Positions 7,931-16,522 of a DNA stretch of 64,000 nucleotides are shown one piece after another. A model generated the notes under the pieces. That model saw only the letters and a program-made list of their open reading frames with translations, was not told the origin of the DNA and ran no database searches. The position numbers and the translations under genes are program-made. Source of the stretch: Sinosporangium album (lineage in GTDB: Bacteria > Actinomycetota > Actinomycetes > Streptosporangiales > Streptosporangiaceae); contig NZ_FNCN01000022.1 in assembly GCF_900100605.1 (NCBI RefSeq), forward strand, positions 45,098-109,097. The letters are read 5' to 3'. The number at the start of each line of letters is the position of its first letter. The stretch's first letter is position 1.

Positions 7931-7970
7931 GCGGGGCCAGGCGGGGCCAGGCGGGGCCAGGCGGTGTCAG
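7931..7970. repeat. 10-bp tandem repeat GCGGGGCCAG (3 perfect copies plus 1 variant)
   Basis: Copies at 7931-7940, 7941-7950 and 7951-7960 are identical; 7961-7970 (GCGGTGTCAG) is a diverged fourth. The last copies overlap a hairpin at 7955-7981. The repeat lies between sppA and the protease remnant. Confidence 0.8.
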
Positions 7971-7981
7971 GCCGCCTGGCC
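7955..7981 (-). terminator. 10-bp hairpin downstream of the protease remnant
   Basis: GGCCAGGCGG (7955-7964) and CCGCCTGGCC (7972-7981) form a perfect stem with a 7-nt loop. It begins 9 bp beyond the stop codon of the minus-strand protease remnant, so it is probably that gene's old terminator. Confidence 0.5.
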
Positions 7982-7989
7982 CCGGGCTA

Positions 7990-8118
7990 TCACTTGTTGA
8001 CGTTCTTGCCGAGGAACGTGGCGGAGGTGCGGAGCTGGGTGGACTTGGCCGCCCGGTTCAGCCGGTGCTTCTCGGCCGAGGCCAGCAACCGGTACGCCGA
8101 CAAAGCCGCCCTCCGAGT
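7990..8118 (-). pseudogene. Remnant of a subtilase C-terminal domain (second copy)
   Basis: Read on the minus strand, this stretch encodes 'LLASAEKHRLNRAAKSTQLR' and continues to the same C-terminus as the intact subtilase at 9022-10914 (both end in TSATFLGKNVNK and a stop). About 32 residues align almost without change; upstream the similarity fades within some 10 codons. There is no start codon and no protease domain, so this is a 3' fragment. It is inverted relative to the intact gene, about 0.9 kb from its start. Either a second protease gene was deleted or a piece of this one was copied. Confidence 0.75.
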
Positions 8119-8120
8119 GG

Positions 8121-8309
8121 TTGTCCGGCACCCGCCCGGCGCAAGCCCGCGCTCTTGCCCTGCAGGCCCTGGCCGATCCGCCGCTGACCGGTATGAGCCG
8201 CGAGGAACCGGACGACCTGGTGGGTCGGCTTGCTCCCGCGCAGATCACGCAGAGCCAAGGGCGCGGGCGGCCGGTCGCTGCTGACCGACGCTCAGGATTC
8301 GTCGCTTAA
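8121..8309 (+). pseudogene. Possible transposase N-terminal relic
   Basis: A 62-codon frame reads 'LALQALADPPLTGMSREEPD' and then 'DLVGRLAPAQITQSQGRGR'. This resembles the N-terminal helix-turn-helix segment of actinomycete DDE transposases (the 'LTGxSxxxLxxLVxxLAPA' pattern, from memory). No downstream catalytic domain is present and no terminal inverted repeats were found. It directly abuts the protease remnant, as expected at a rearrangement breakpoint. Assignment is tentative. Confidence 0.3.
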
Positions 8310-8387
8310 GAGAGGCTCAAGAGCGAATTAACCCATACCGATGGCGTTGACCGGTCGGCCAACGAGCTCTTACGCTCACGTTATCTA

Positions 8388-8404
8388 ATAGGAAACTTTC
8401 CTAT
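8388..8404. promoter_or_regulatory. 17-bp palindrome ATAGGAAACTTTCCTAT
   Basis: A perfect 8+1+8 palindrome in an otherwise gene-free stretch 618 bp upstream of the secreted subtilase. Its symmetry and AT-rich core in GC-rich DNA suggest a repressor or activator site. Which regulator binds, and whether it serves the subtilase, cannot be read from the sequence. Confidence 0.45.
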
Positions 8405-8509
8405 GAGTTCGGGAAGCGGTCCAGCGGCCCCCTCGTCGTGTGCAAGAGAGAATTCCCGACGAAAAGCACCAAAGCGGACACATAGACCATATATCCCCAC
8501 CCCCCACCC

Positions 8510-8543
8510 GGGCCCCCGCGCCGCCTGCCAGGCGCGGGGGCCC
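8510..8543. terminator. 13-bp perfect GC hairpin
   Basis: GGGCCCCCGCGCC (8510-8522) and GGCGCGGGGGCCC (8531-8543) form a perfect 13-bp stem with an 8-nt loop. No convincing gene ends just upstream on either strand, so it may be a terminator left from a deleted gene. The surrounding gene-free stretch 8310-8755 shows only this and the palindrome at 8388. Confidence 0.5.
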
Positions 8544-8755
8544 CACCCCGCAGGGCGCCCTTCCACGCCCCCTGGAACCCTCCACGAGGGCTGAGCGGCG
8601 CCTTTCTCCAGGTAATGGACAGGCACTCTCCATAAGCAGCACATTCCTCCGCTAGCAATCGGAAGTCGCACTACACTCAAGTCCCGCAAAATACACACTT
8701 CGGGTCAACCGGATATTTCATAATCCGACCAGGCCCATCCCCCTAGGAGCGACAC

Positions 8756-8827
8756 GTGCGACAAGGAGCCAGCAATCACACCGCGCGTGTACCCCTCTTC
8801 CCGGCGACAGGCACCTCCATGGCCTGA
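8756..8827 (+). CDS. Possible 23-residue leader ORF before the subtilase
   Basis: GTG 8756 is preceded by a good ribosome-binding site (TAGGAG, 8744-8749, spacing 6). It opens a 23-codon frame (VRQGASNHTARVPLFPATGT...) ending in TGA at 8825-8827. A perfect hairpin (8839-8858) starts 11 nt after its stop. The arrangement recalls attenuation or leader-peptide control of the subtilase 194 bp downstream. The peptide has no obvious regulatory residue run, so this is speculative. Confidence 0.25.
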   Translation: MRQGASNHTARVPLFPATGTSMA

Positions 8828-8838
8828 GCCGTTCCCCT

Positions 8839-8858
8839 CCGCCGGAAGCCTCCGGCGG
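8839..8858 (+). promoter_or_regulatory. Leader hairpin CCGCCGGA-AGCC-TCCGGCGG
   Basis: An 8-bp perfect stem with a 4-nt loop between the putative leader ORF and the subtilase start. It could be an attenuator, a terminator of the short ORF, or a messenger-stabilising structure. Confidence 0.35.
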
Positions 8859-9021
8859 GCCGGGACCACCGCACGCCTGATCCGCGCCAGGGGAGCGCCG
8901 ACAGCGCATCGGCAGGACCCGCCCGCGTCCCCCCTCCGGCCCTTACGACTTCCACTTCTTCAACACCGCTGCGCAAGCCGTGTGGCGCGCCGGTCCCCCT
9001 CACCCCCCTACCGGAGGAACC

Positions 9022-10914
9022 GTGAGACTACGGTCTCTTATCGCGGGTTCGACTCTGCTCGCCGCCGCGGCGGCCGGGCTGGTCGGCTCCCCTACCGCCC
9101 TGGCGGCGCCCCCCGCCGACGTTCCGGTCGTCGACTCCGAACTGGTCCAGGACGTCAAGGCTGGCAAGAAGGTCCGCGCCATCGTCACCGTCAACGAGAC
9201 CGAGAGCGTCAAGGAGGTTTCCTCCGACGCTGAGGCGATCTCCCGGGAGACCGACGTCCTGCCCAAGAAGAAGACCGACGGCTTCTTCGTGGTGGAGGTC
9301 GACCAGGGCACGCTCAACACGCTGAAGAGCGACAAACGCATCGACACCATCACCAAGGACGGCTTGAGCAAGCCCTCCCTGGACGTCAGCCTCAAGGTGA
9401 TCGGCGCCGACAAGGTGCACCAGAGCGGCTACACGGGCGCGGGCTACAACGTCGCCGTCATCGACACAGGCATTGACCGTGACCACCCGTTCTTCACCGG
9501 CCGCATCACGGGGGAGAACTGCTTCTCCACCAACGACCCTGACCCGTACTACCAGGCCAAGTCGCTATGCCCGAACGGGGCCGACACTCAGGTTGGCGAG
9601 GGCGCGGCCAACGCCGAGACGGCGCTGTGCAAGAGCGGGCAGGTGAACCTCTGCGACCACGGCACCCACGTCGCCGGCATCGCGGCGGGTAAGAAGCCGA
9701 CCCAGGGCGCCGAGGGCGCCCCCGGCAACGGCGTCGCACCGGGGGCGGGCATCATCGCCTCGCAGGTGTTCACCCGCTTCGACGGGAACATCTGCGTCGA
9801 ACAGGGCGAGACTGCGCCCTGCGTGCTGTCCTACGACTCCGACCAGAAGCGCGCGCTCGACCACCTCGCGACCATCGCGGTCTCCCACAAGATCGCCGCG
9901 GTGAACATGAGCCTCGGGGGCTACCTCTATACCGAGCACTGCGACGGCGAGGTGGACCTCGCACCGGTCAGGGATGCGATCCAGACGCTGTGGAACAGCG
10001 GCGTGGCCACGGTCATCGCCGCTGGCAACAGAGGCGACACCGGCGCTATCAGCTCGCCCGCGTGCCTGTCGACCGCGGTGGCCGTCGGCGCCACGAACGA
10101 GGCCGACGGTGTGGCCGAGTTCTCCAACCAGGGCAAGCTGCTCGACCTGTTCGCCCCCGGCGTGAACATCCTGGCGTCGGTCCCGGGCAACGGGTATGGC
10201 GTCATGGGCGGTACCTCGATGGCGGCCCCGCACGTGGCGGGCGCGTTCGCGCTGCTGCGTGAGGTCAACCCGACCGCGCCCGTGGCGCAGCTCCTGGAGA
10301 AGCTGAAGGCCACCGGCAAGCCGATCGCGAACGGCGTGCCCTCGGTGACCACGCCGCGGATCAACCTCGCCGCCGCGATTCCGCCGCCCGCGACCCCGAC
10401 GCCGACCCCCTCCCCCACCGCGTCCCCGACGTCCACCCCGACCGTCGAGCCGTCGCCCGAGCCGACGTTCATCGACACCCCCGGCATCCCCATGCCGCTG
10501 CCGAAGGTGTGCAAGCGCGGCAAGGGTGCCAAGCCGCTGAGCGCCGCCGCCTGGGCCCGCGAGTTCTCCAAGAGCAGCGGCAGGCTGTCGGACTCCACCC
10601 TGCGCTGCTACCTGGCTCTGACGTCTAACGGGAGCAAGGTGTTCACCGAGGTCGTGAAGGCCGGGACGATCGCCAAGGCGTACCGCGTGCTCAAGCCCAG
10701 GTCGACCTCGGCCAGGGCCGCGCTCGACCGTGAGCTTCTGGCGGGCTGGCTCAACTGGGCCCACGGCGTCCACAACTCCGGCACCAAGGTCAAGGGCTCA
10801 ACGACGCTGAAGCAGGCGCTGGCCTCCACCGAGAAACACCGCCTGAACCGGACCGCCAAGTCTACCCAGCTCCGCACCTCCGCCACGTTCCTCGGCAAGA
10901 ACGTGAACAAATAA
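9022..10914 (+). CDS. Secreted subtilisin-like serine protease (S8) with C-terminal accessory domain
   Basis: A 630-residue exported protease. GTG 9022 is preceded by GGAGG (9013-9017). Residues 1-29 are a signal peptide ending ALAA|P. A propeptide-like region (about 50-115) is followed by the S8 domain with its triad Asp148 ('VIDTGI'), His213 ('DHGTHVAGIAAG') and Ser399 ('GGTSMAAPH'), and oxyanion Asn336 ('IAAGNRGD'). A Pro/Thr/Ser linker (about 455-490) leads to a ~130-residue C-terminal domain of unknown function containing a Cys pair ('KVCKRG', 'LRCYLAL'). That domain has a second, fragmentary copy at 7990-8118. The enzyme probably matures by propeptide removal outside the cell. It is monocistronic. 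Confidence 0.93.
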   Translation: MRLRSLIAGSTLLAAAAAGLVGSPTALAAPPADVPVVDSELVQDVKAGKKVRAIVTVNETESVKEVSSDAEAISRETDVLPKKKTDGFFVVEVDQGTLNTLKSDKRIDTITKDGLSKPSLDVSLKVIGADKVHQSGYTGAGYNVAVIDTGIDRDHPFFTGRITGENCFSTNDPDPYYQAKSLCPNGADTQVGEGAANAETALCKSGQVNLCDHGTHVAGIAAGKKPTQGAEGAPGNGVAPGAGIIASQVFTRFDGNICVEQGETAPCVLSYDSDQKRALDHLATIAVSHKIAAVNMSLGGYLYTEHCDGEVDLAPVRDAIQTLWNSGVATVIAAGNRGDTGAISSPACLSTAVAVGATNEADGVAEFSNQGKLLDLFAPGVNILASVPGNGYGVMGGTSMAAPHVAGAFALLREVNPTAPVAQLLEKLKATGKPIANGVPSVTTPRINLAAAIPPPATPTPTPSPTASPTSTPTVEPSPEPTFIDTPGIPMPLPKVCKRGKGAKPLSAAAWAREFSKSSGRLSDSTLRCYLALTSNGSKVFTEVVKAGTIAKAYRVLKPRSTSARAALDRELLAGWLNWAHGVHNSGTKVKGSTTLKQALASTEKHRLNRTAKSTQLRTSATFLGKNVNK

Positions 10915-10947
10915 ACAATCCACCTGATTGCATCTTGTGAGGCTATA

Positions 10948-10976
10948 GGGACCAGGTGACGACTCCACCCGGTCCC
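10948..10976. terminator. Terminator between subtilase and convergent membrane-protein gene
   Basis: GGGACC-A-GGTG (10948-10958) pairs with CACC-C-GGTCCC (10966-10976): 10 bp with one internal A/C mismatch and a 7-nt loop. It lies 33 bp after the protease stop and 39 bp from the convergent gene, so it can serve both. Confidence 0.6.
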
Positions 10977-11015
10977 CACGCCTTCCAGAAGCTATTTCGC
11001 ACCATCCGAGCAATT

Positions 11016-11339
11016 TCATCTGAGGTACCGCGGTCCACGCAGTAATCTCCAGATCACCCATGCTTGGAATAGGCCACACCCCGCCAGCGCTGCGATCAGA
11101 ACCCCTCCTTGAAGGAAATCCTCCAGCACCCCAAGCCATAGCGGAATCAAGATCAGCACTGATGCCGGCAGGGTGAGGACGATTAATATCACAGTCCCGC
11201 CAATAGGAGCCCCCTGGGTATACGAAACGTACTGCGCATACCCGGCCGTACCGAGAACTACGAAGATATAAGTGCCAGCAATCCAAGCCGCCCTTCTTCC
11301 GTACCTGCGCCCCTTAAATACATTCCGAAACCAGGACAT
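11016..11339 (-). CDS. Small membrane protein, SCO4225-like
   Basis: A 107-residue protein with three predicted membrane helices: about 19-38, 46-72 and 78-100. A basic N-terminus ('FKGRRYGRR') and a basic C-terminus ('RLLRGPRYLR') should lie in the cytoplasm. Size and pattern resemble the SCO4225 family of uncharacterised actinomycete membrane proteins; no function is known. AGGGAGA precedes the ATG. GC content is clearly lower than in the flanking genes, as for the next gene upstream, which suggests an acquired patch. Confidence 0.65.
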   Translation of the reverse strand: MSWFRNVFKGRRYGRRAAWIAGTYIFVVLGTAGYAQYVSYTQGAPIGGTVILIVLTLPASVLILIPLWLGVLEDFLQGGVLIAALAGCGLFQAWVIWRLLRGPRYLR

Positions 11340-11516
11340 GGTCTCCCTGTGGCGGTTATTTTATGAGAACACACTAAATTGAAGTGGAGCGGATGGCGCT
11401 CGTGGCGTTGACGGAAGCGCCACCCGGCCCACCTGCAAACTAGGACATTCCGGGAACGTTTGCGCCCTGCTTCGTGAGCGCTTAGGTCTAAGTTGGACTA
11501 TAAGACGATGTAAAGC

Positions 11517-12089
11517 TCAGGGTGTTGTTGCATCTGCACCATTCTTGGGATTTCCGGTACGAACACCCGTTCGATAGATATACGCCCATCGCTTACAGAT
11601 GGTGGAAATCCTTTGCCCTAGCCATCGACCGCCATAAGCGGGGCAGGTCTTGTCGCGTAAAGTTACATAGAAAGTTACATCGACATCGACCTTACGGTGC
11701 CGATCCAGGTAATAAACATATGGTTTATATGTGTTCCCGATCAGGCCGTAGCCGTAGTCATGCATGTCACATGGATGGCGAAAATCAAATTTAAATCGGG
11801 AGGGGCGATCTGGAGACATTGTGCAGTGGTCGTGATAGATGCCGACCACCCAGATTCCTGTAGGGAGCTGCTTCCAATAGGGATAACGCCAACCGTAGTG
11901 CGCTGCCCAAGCAGCACAGTTGGCGCGGGTGTACCACATCCAGTGTGAGGCTGCACTGCAGTGAGACGGATTGGCTAAGGGGCGCGCGATACCACCAGGA
12001 CCCGTAACCCGGGTCCGGCAACCCGGATTTTCCCAAAAAGAGCCTGATTTATAGGAGTCGCGACTAGCTAGTCTATATCTAGTCGCCAT
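11517..12089 (-). CDS. Prokaryotic phospholipase A2-like protein, probably 5'-degraded
   Basis: A 190-residue protein whose centre matches secreted bacterial/fungal phospholipase A2: 'DHCTMSPDRP' (Ca-loop region) and 'FRHPCDMHDYGYG' with the catalytic His-Asp pair and the paired Cys. Further Cys residues occur in 'DKTCPAY' and 'STICKRW'. The family hydrolyses the sn-2 ester of phospholipids outside the cell. No signal peptide can be seen from ATG 12089, which also lacks a ribosome-binding site. The frame stays open about 105 bp further upstream without a usable start codon. The gene has therefore probably lost its 5' end, or starts unconventionally. It is lower in GC than its surroundings. 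Confidence 0.6.
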   Translation of the reverse strand: MATRYRLASRDSYKSGSFWENPGCRTRVTGPGGIARPLANPSHCSAASHWMWYTRANCAAWAAHYGWRYPYWKQLPTGIWVVGIYHDHCTMSPDRPSRFKFDFRHPCDMHDYGYGLIGNTYKPYVYYLDRHRKVDVDVTFYVTLRDKTCPAYGGRWLGQRISTICKRWAYIYRTGVRTGNPKNGADATTP

Positions 12090-12535
12090 CTGAGAGTGAA
12101 TAGCTGCAGTAGGTATTGATTGATTCCCGAAACGGGCCGCGAAGGCACAGGCCTGACGTTCAATATTAACCGGCGGGCGAATAGCTACTTAAAATAGAAT
12201 GAAGAGTTGGACGAACCAATTTCTCGGAAGGTTCGACTACTTTCCTCGATCATGTTTGTAGCAGTTAGGCAGGGAGTCAATCATCGGAACGGATCCTTCC
12301 CGATACTTAATGCGATTGACTCTCCCCGCCTAAGCGACATTCCTCAGTTCATAACCCCGCGGCAGGCACGGGCTGGTCCACGGCGCGGCCGTGTCAAGCA
12401 CCTGCTCTGCTGATCCGCTGCGGAAGAAGGCGTGGATCTGTCTCAGACAGCCTGGCCGACCAACAGCGGAGCTCGGTACGTGCCGCCAGGACGCGACCGC
12501 CAGGGCATGAGATCCCGACGACAGAGAACTGAATG
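12090..12535. other. Gene-poor, lower-GC intergenic stretch
   Basis: No convincing gene on either strand. The only structure seen is an inverted repeat, GAGTCAATC (12274-12282) and GATTGACTC (12314-12322), with a 31-nt spacer. The composition is closer to the preceding phospholipase region than to the glg block. Confidence 0.5.
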
Positions 12536-12817
12536 CTAAGCCGCAATGGATGCGCGCCGCCTGAGCCAGTGCAAGCATGTGGTGCAGTTCCGGCCGATCC
12601 ATCCCGTCAGGAACGGGTCGGACGGCTGCTCGGAAAGGTTGATCCGCTCGACGCCGGAAAGCCGCCCGCTGTTCAGATAGGTCCGTACCGCCTCCACTGC
12701 GGTGAACCGGAGCGCAGTGGTCGGGATGGTGATTCCGTGCTCGATGAACAACTGCCGGGTCTCAGCGATCGTGTAGCCGACCGAGAACTCGCTGATCTTC
12801 AGCATTTCCGACAGCAC
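12536..12817 (-). CDS. Hypothetical protein, 93 residues
   Basis: Not recognised. The frame begins with GTG at 12817 or ATG at 12805 ('MLKISEFSVGYTIAETRQLF'). It has a plausibly folded N-terminal part with alternating hydrophobic residues, then 'AVEAVRTYLNSGRLSGVERI', and a Cys pair near the C-terminus ('RNCTTCLHWL'). The ribosome-binding site is weak. It lies 61 bp downstream of glgB on the same strand, so it could be a small trailing gene of the glg operon or a fragment of something larger. Confidence 0.3.
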   Translation of the reverse strand: MLSEMLKISEFSVGYTIAETRQLFIEHGITIPTTALRFTAVEAVRTYLNSGRLSGVERINLSEQPSDPFLTGWIGRNCTTCLHWLRRRASIAA

Positions 12818-12878
12818 CTTTTGGGAGCAGACCTGACGCAGGTAAACGACCCATGATCAGAATCCGCTGGCCGCGCGC

Positions 12879-15059
12879 TTACTCCGAGGAAGGCTCGGGT
12901 TCCGCCGGGCGCAGCCACAGCGCGCCGAGCGGCGGCACCCGCAGCTTCACGGAGTACGGCAAGGCGTGCCGTTCCTCCGCCACCGCCTCCACCGCCCCCA
13001 GGTTGCCCACGCCGCTCCCCGCGTAGTCGTAGGCGTCGGTGTTCACCACCTCGTCCCAGTGCCCAGGAAGCGGCAGCCCGAGGTGGTAGTCCTCGTACGG
13101 TGCCCCGGAGAAGTTGACCACGCACGCCAGCACCGAGCCGTCGTCGCCGTAGCGCAGGAACGACAGCACGTTGCCCGCCGCGTCGTCGGCGTCGATCCAG
13201 CGGAACCCGTCCGGCGTGAAGTCGCGCTGCCAGAGCGCCGGGCTCTCGCCGTACACCCGGTTGAGGTCGCGCACCAGCCGCCGCACGCCCTGGTGGACGT
13301 CGAAGTCGAGCACCCACCAGTCGAGCCCGTGCTCCTCCGACCACTCCGAGCCCTGGCCGAACTCGCCGCCCATGAACAGGAGCTGCTTGCCCGGGTGCGC
13401 CCACATGAAGGCGAGGAGCGCGCGCAGGCCCGCGAAACGCTGCCACTCGTCGCCCGGCATCTTGCCCACGAGCGACCCCTTGCCGTGGACCACCTCGTCG
13501 TGGGACAGCGGGAGCACGAAATTCTCGGTGAAGGCGTACATCAGCGAGAAGGTCACCTGATGGTGGTGGTACTGCCGGTAGACCGGTTCATGCCGGAGAT
13601 AGGCAAGCGAGTCGTGCATCCACCCCATGTTCCACTTGAAGCCGAAGCCCAGGCCGCCGAGGTGGACCGGGCGGGAGACCCCCGGCCACGCGGTCGACTC
13701 CTCGGCGATCGTCACGATGCCGGGCTCCTCGCGGTAGCAGAGCGCGTTCATCTCCTTGAGGAACTCGACGGCGTCGAGGTTCTCCCTGCCGCCGAAGACG
13801 TTCGGCGTCCACTCGCCCTCGCGCCGCGAGTAGTCCAGATAGAGCATCGAGGCGACCGCGTCCACCCGCAGCCCGTCGATGTGGAACTCCTTCAGCCAGT
13901 AGAGCGCGTTGGCCACCAGGAAGTTGCGCACCTCCCTGCGGCCGAAGTCGAACACGTAGGTGCCCCAGTCGGGGTGCTCGCCCTTGGAGGGGTCGGCGTG
14001 CTCGTACAGCGGTGTGCCGTCGAAGCGCGCGAGCGCCCAGTCGTCCATCGGGAAGTGGGCTGGCACCCAGTCGAGCAGCACCCCGATGCCGGCCCGGTGG
14101 AGCGTGTCCACCAGGTGGCGGAAGTCGTCGGGCGTTCCGAAGCGCGCGGTGGGCGCGTAGTACGAGGTGACCTGGTAGCCCCACGAACCGCCGAACGGAT
14201 GCTCGGCGATAGGGAGGAACTCCACGTGGGTGAAGCCCAGCTCGCGGACGTAGTCGACGAGTTCCACCGCGAGCTGCCGGTACGTCAGCCCCGGCCGCCA
14301 CGACCCCAGGTGTACCTCGTAGACGCTCATCGGCTCGGCCAGCGGGTCGCCGCCCGCCCGCCGCGCCATCCAGTCCGCGTCCCGCCAGGCGTACTCGGAG
14401 CGGTCCACCACCGACGCCGTCGCCGGCGGGCACTCCGTGCGGCGCGCCATCGGGTCGGCCTTCGTGCGCCAGATCCCGTCCACACCGAGGATGGCGTACT
14501 TGTACCGCTCCCCGGAGCCGACACCGGGCACGAACAGCTCCCAGACCCCCGAACGCCCCAGCGAACGCATCGGATGCCCCACGCCATCCCAACTGTTGAA
14601 ATCCCCGACGACGCGGATACCGCGGGCGTTCGGCGCCCACACGGCGAAAGCCGTACCCTCCACGTCCTCATGCCGCACGGCCCGGGCGCCCAGCACCTCC
14701 CAGAGCCGCTCGTGCCGACCCTCGCCGATGAGGTGGAGGTCCACCTCGCTCAGCGTCGGCCAATGCCGGTAGGGGTCGGACATCGTGTACGGCGGAAGCC
14801 CGGCATACGTCACCCGGAACTCATACGCGGGCACCTTGTCCAGCCCCGGCAGCGTCGCCTCGAACACTCCATGGGCCACATGCTCCAGGTCGTGCACCGC
14901 GTCGTCGGTCACGACCTGCACCTTCTCCGCCAGCGGGCGGAGAGTCCTGATGGTGACACCCTGTGGCCCCGGATGGGCGCCCAGAATGGAGTGGGGGTCG
15001 TGATGTGCTCCCCCGGCAAGCCTGTCGAGTTCAGAGTTCAGCTGTCGCTCCTGGGACAT
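12879..15059 (-). CDS. glgB: 1,4-alpha-glucan branching enzyme GlgB (GH13)
   Basis: A 726-residue GH13 enzyme that cuts alpha-1,4-glucan and re-attaches the piece through alpha-1,6 bonds. The order is a short N-terminal domain, a CBM48 ('[20 protein letters not shown]', about 140-160), the catalytic barrel and an all-beta C-terminal domain. Catalytic residues are nucleophile Asp400 ('[11 protein letters not shown]'), acid/base Glu453 ('[11 protein letters not shown]') and Asp521 ('LSHDEVVHG'). Length and motifs match the bacterial family. It is the last of four genes (glgE-treS-mak-glgB) on this strand, 122 bp after mak. Here it would branch the linear maltosyl chains built by GlgE. Confidence 0.97.
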   Translation of the reverse strand: MSQERQLNSELDRLAGGAHHDPHSILGAHPGPQGVTIRTLRPLAEKVQVVTDDAVHDLEHVAHGVFEATLPGLDKVPAYEFRVTYAGLPPYTMSDPYRHWPTLSEVDLHLIGEGRHERLWEVLGARAVRHEDVEGTAFAVWAPNARGIRVVGDFNSWDGVGHPMRSLGRSGVWELFVPGVGSGERYKYAILGVDGIWRTKADPMARRTECPPATASVVDRSEYAWRDADWMARRAGGDPLAEPMSVYEVHLGSWRPGLTYRQLAVELVDYVRELGFTHVEFLPIAEHPFGGSWGYQVTSYYAPTARFGTPDDFRHLVDTLHRAGIGVLLDWVPAHFPMDDWALARFDGTPLYEHADPSKGEHPDWGTYVFDFGRREVRNFLVANALYWLKEFHIDGLRVDAVASMLYLDYSRREGEWTPNVFGGRENLDAVEFLKEMNALCYREEPGIVTIAEESTAWPGVSRPVHLGGLGFGFKWNMGWMHDSLAYLRHEPVYRQYHHHQVTFSLMYAFTENFVLPLSHDEVVHGKGSLVGKMPGDEWQRFAGLRALLAFMWAHPGKQLLFMGGEFGQGSEWSEEHGLDWWVLDFDVHQGVRRLVRDLNRVYGESPALWQRDFTPDGFRWIDADDAAGNVLSFLRYGDDGSVLACVVNFSGAPYEDYHLGLPLPGHWDEVVNTDAYDYAGSGVGNLGAVEAVAEERHALPYSVKLRVPPLGALWLRPAEPEPSSE

Positions 15060-15181
15060 GTCCTAACCCTGCCCGAGATCCGCCGTTCAACCCATCGTTT
15101 CCGGAACGCGCCAATTAAAGATCTTGGTGGAGTATTCCGCAGCGAGGGGAGCGTCAGCGCGGGGGAGGGGTGCCGCCTCGG

Positions 15182-16519
15182 TCACGCCTTCGTGTCGCGG
15201 AACGCGGCGAGGGGGATCGACACCCAGGTCGGACGGTGGCGCGCCTCGTAGACCACCTCGTAGACGGCCTTGCTCAGCTCCAGCGCCCGAAGCAGGATGG
15301 CGTCGTCCGGGGTCAGGCGCCCTCCGCCCGCCACGTAGCCGCTCATGAAGGCCGTCCGGTTGCGGGCCGACCACTCGGTGGCGCGGGATTCGAGCCGGTC
15401 GGCCTCGGGGTGTCCGGCGAGCAGATGCCGGGCGGCGTAGTCGAACGAGCGCAGCATCCCGGCGACGTCGCGCAGAGGAGAGGACAGGGCCCGCCGTTCC
15501 GCGAGAGGCTGACCGGGCTCGCCTTCGAAGTCCAGGATGACCCAGTCGGTGGTCGTCCGCATGACCTGCCCGAGGTGGTAGTCGCCGTGCACCCTCTGAA
15601 CGGGGATCTCCCGCGCGGTCGCGGCCAGCCGGTCGTACGCATCCTCGGCGATGTCGGTGTAGTCGGCGAGCTCCGGCACCTCCTGGATGGCCCGGGCGAG
15701 CCTGCGGCGGAACCCCTCGACCATGTGCTTGACCTCGGGCGGCTCCACGACATCGGTGGGGAAGGCCGCGGCGAGCTCGACGTGGATGCGCGCGGTGGCC
15801 GTGCCCAGGCGTTCGGCCTCGGCGGCGAAGTCGCCGCCGGCCTCGTCGGCGCCGATCTCGGGCAGCGAGGCATAGAAGTCGCGGACGCTGGTGAGCGCCA
15901 GCGCCCAGCCGTCGTTCGCGGTCGCCAGGTATTCCTGGAGGAACGCCAGCGTGGTGTTCTCCCCGTCGAGGTCTGTTTCGATCCAACCGTACGGCGTGGC
16001 GATGTGAGGGGCGCCCCGCGACGCCAGCGCGGTGACGATCTCCAGCTCGGGGTTGACACCGGGGATGAGGCGGCGGAACAGCTTGCAGATGTAGTCCTCC
16101 CCGTAGATCAGGGAGGTGTTGGACTGCTCGGCGCCGAGCACCAGGCTGCGCAGGTCGGGGTCGATGACCGCCCCCTCGACGTGGCGAAACCGCAGCCGGC
16201 CGATGGTCTCGCCCCGGGCCATCCCGGTGAGGAGCCTGCCGGTGAGGTCGGCGTCGTGGGCGGCGTCGTAATAGTCGACCCCGGCGTGCCCGATCAGCAC
16301 GTGTCTGAGGCGTTGCGGCAGCTCGCGGCGCGCACCGATCAGGAGTTGGTAGCGGTCGGATGTGTCGCCTTGCCGTACTTCGACGATGACATGCCGCAGC
16401 GATGGATCCCCGGAGATCAGGACAAGGTCGGATTCGACGCGCACGGCGTCGATGGAACGCCCCTTGCCGGCGAACCACCGTTGTCGGGGGATCCATCCGG
16501 CAAGGAGCTCTTCAAGCAC
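15182..16519 (-). CDS. mak: Maltokinase (Mak/Pep2)
   Basis: A 445-residue eukaryotic-kinase-like enzyme that phosphorylates maltose with ATP to alpha-maltose-1-phosphate, the substrate of GlgE. The N-terminal cap typical of maltokinases ends in 'RQRWFAGKGR'. The ATP-binding Lys146 lies in 'YICKLFRR', the catalytic loop is 'HGDYHLGQV' (Asp313) and the metal-binding motif is 'LDFEGEP' (Asp330). The start is GTG, 3 bp after the treS stop, with GGAGG inside the treS 3' end. Co-translation with treS fits their physical complex known from mycobacteria. In some actinomycetes treS and mak are fused; here they are separate. Confidence 0.95.
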   Translation of the reverse strand: MLEELLAGWIPRQRWFAGKGRSIDAVRVESDLVLISGDPSLRHVIVEVRQGDTSDRYQLLIGARRELPQRLRHVLIGHAGVDYYDAAHDADLTGRLLTGMARGETIGRLRFRHVEGAVIDPDLRSLVLGAEQSNTSLIYGEDYICKLFRRLIPGVNPELEIVTALASRGAPHIATPYGWIETDLDGENTTLAFLQEYLATANDGWALALTSVRDFYASLPEIGADEAGGDFAAEAERLGTATARIHVELAAAFPTDVVEPPEVKHMVEGFRRRLARAIQEVPELADYTDIAEDAYDRLAATAREIPVQRVHGDYHLGQVMRTTTDWVILDFEGEPGQPLAERRALSSPLRDVAGMLRSFDYAARHLLAGHPEADRLESRATEWSARNRTAFMSGYVAGGGRLTPDDAILLRALELSKAVYEVVYEARHRPTWVSIPLAAFRDTKA

Positions 16520-16522
16520 GTC

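Noticed and set aside
7931..7970. CRISPR array
   Set aside because: This and the other repeat arrays are tandem without unique spacers, with units of 10-31 bp and no cas genes nearby.
12330..12602. A 90-codon minus-strand frame suggestive of a transposase end
   Set aside because: Only a few residues looked familiar, it overlaps another frame, and no terminal inverted repeats were found.
12966..15251. A 761-codon plus-strand frame antisense to glgB
   Set aside because: It mirrors the codon bias of glgB on the other strand and has no protein-like motifs; glgB is unmistakable.
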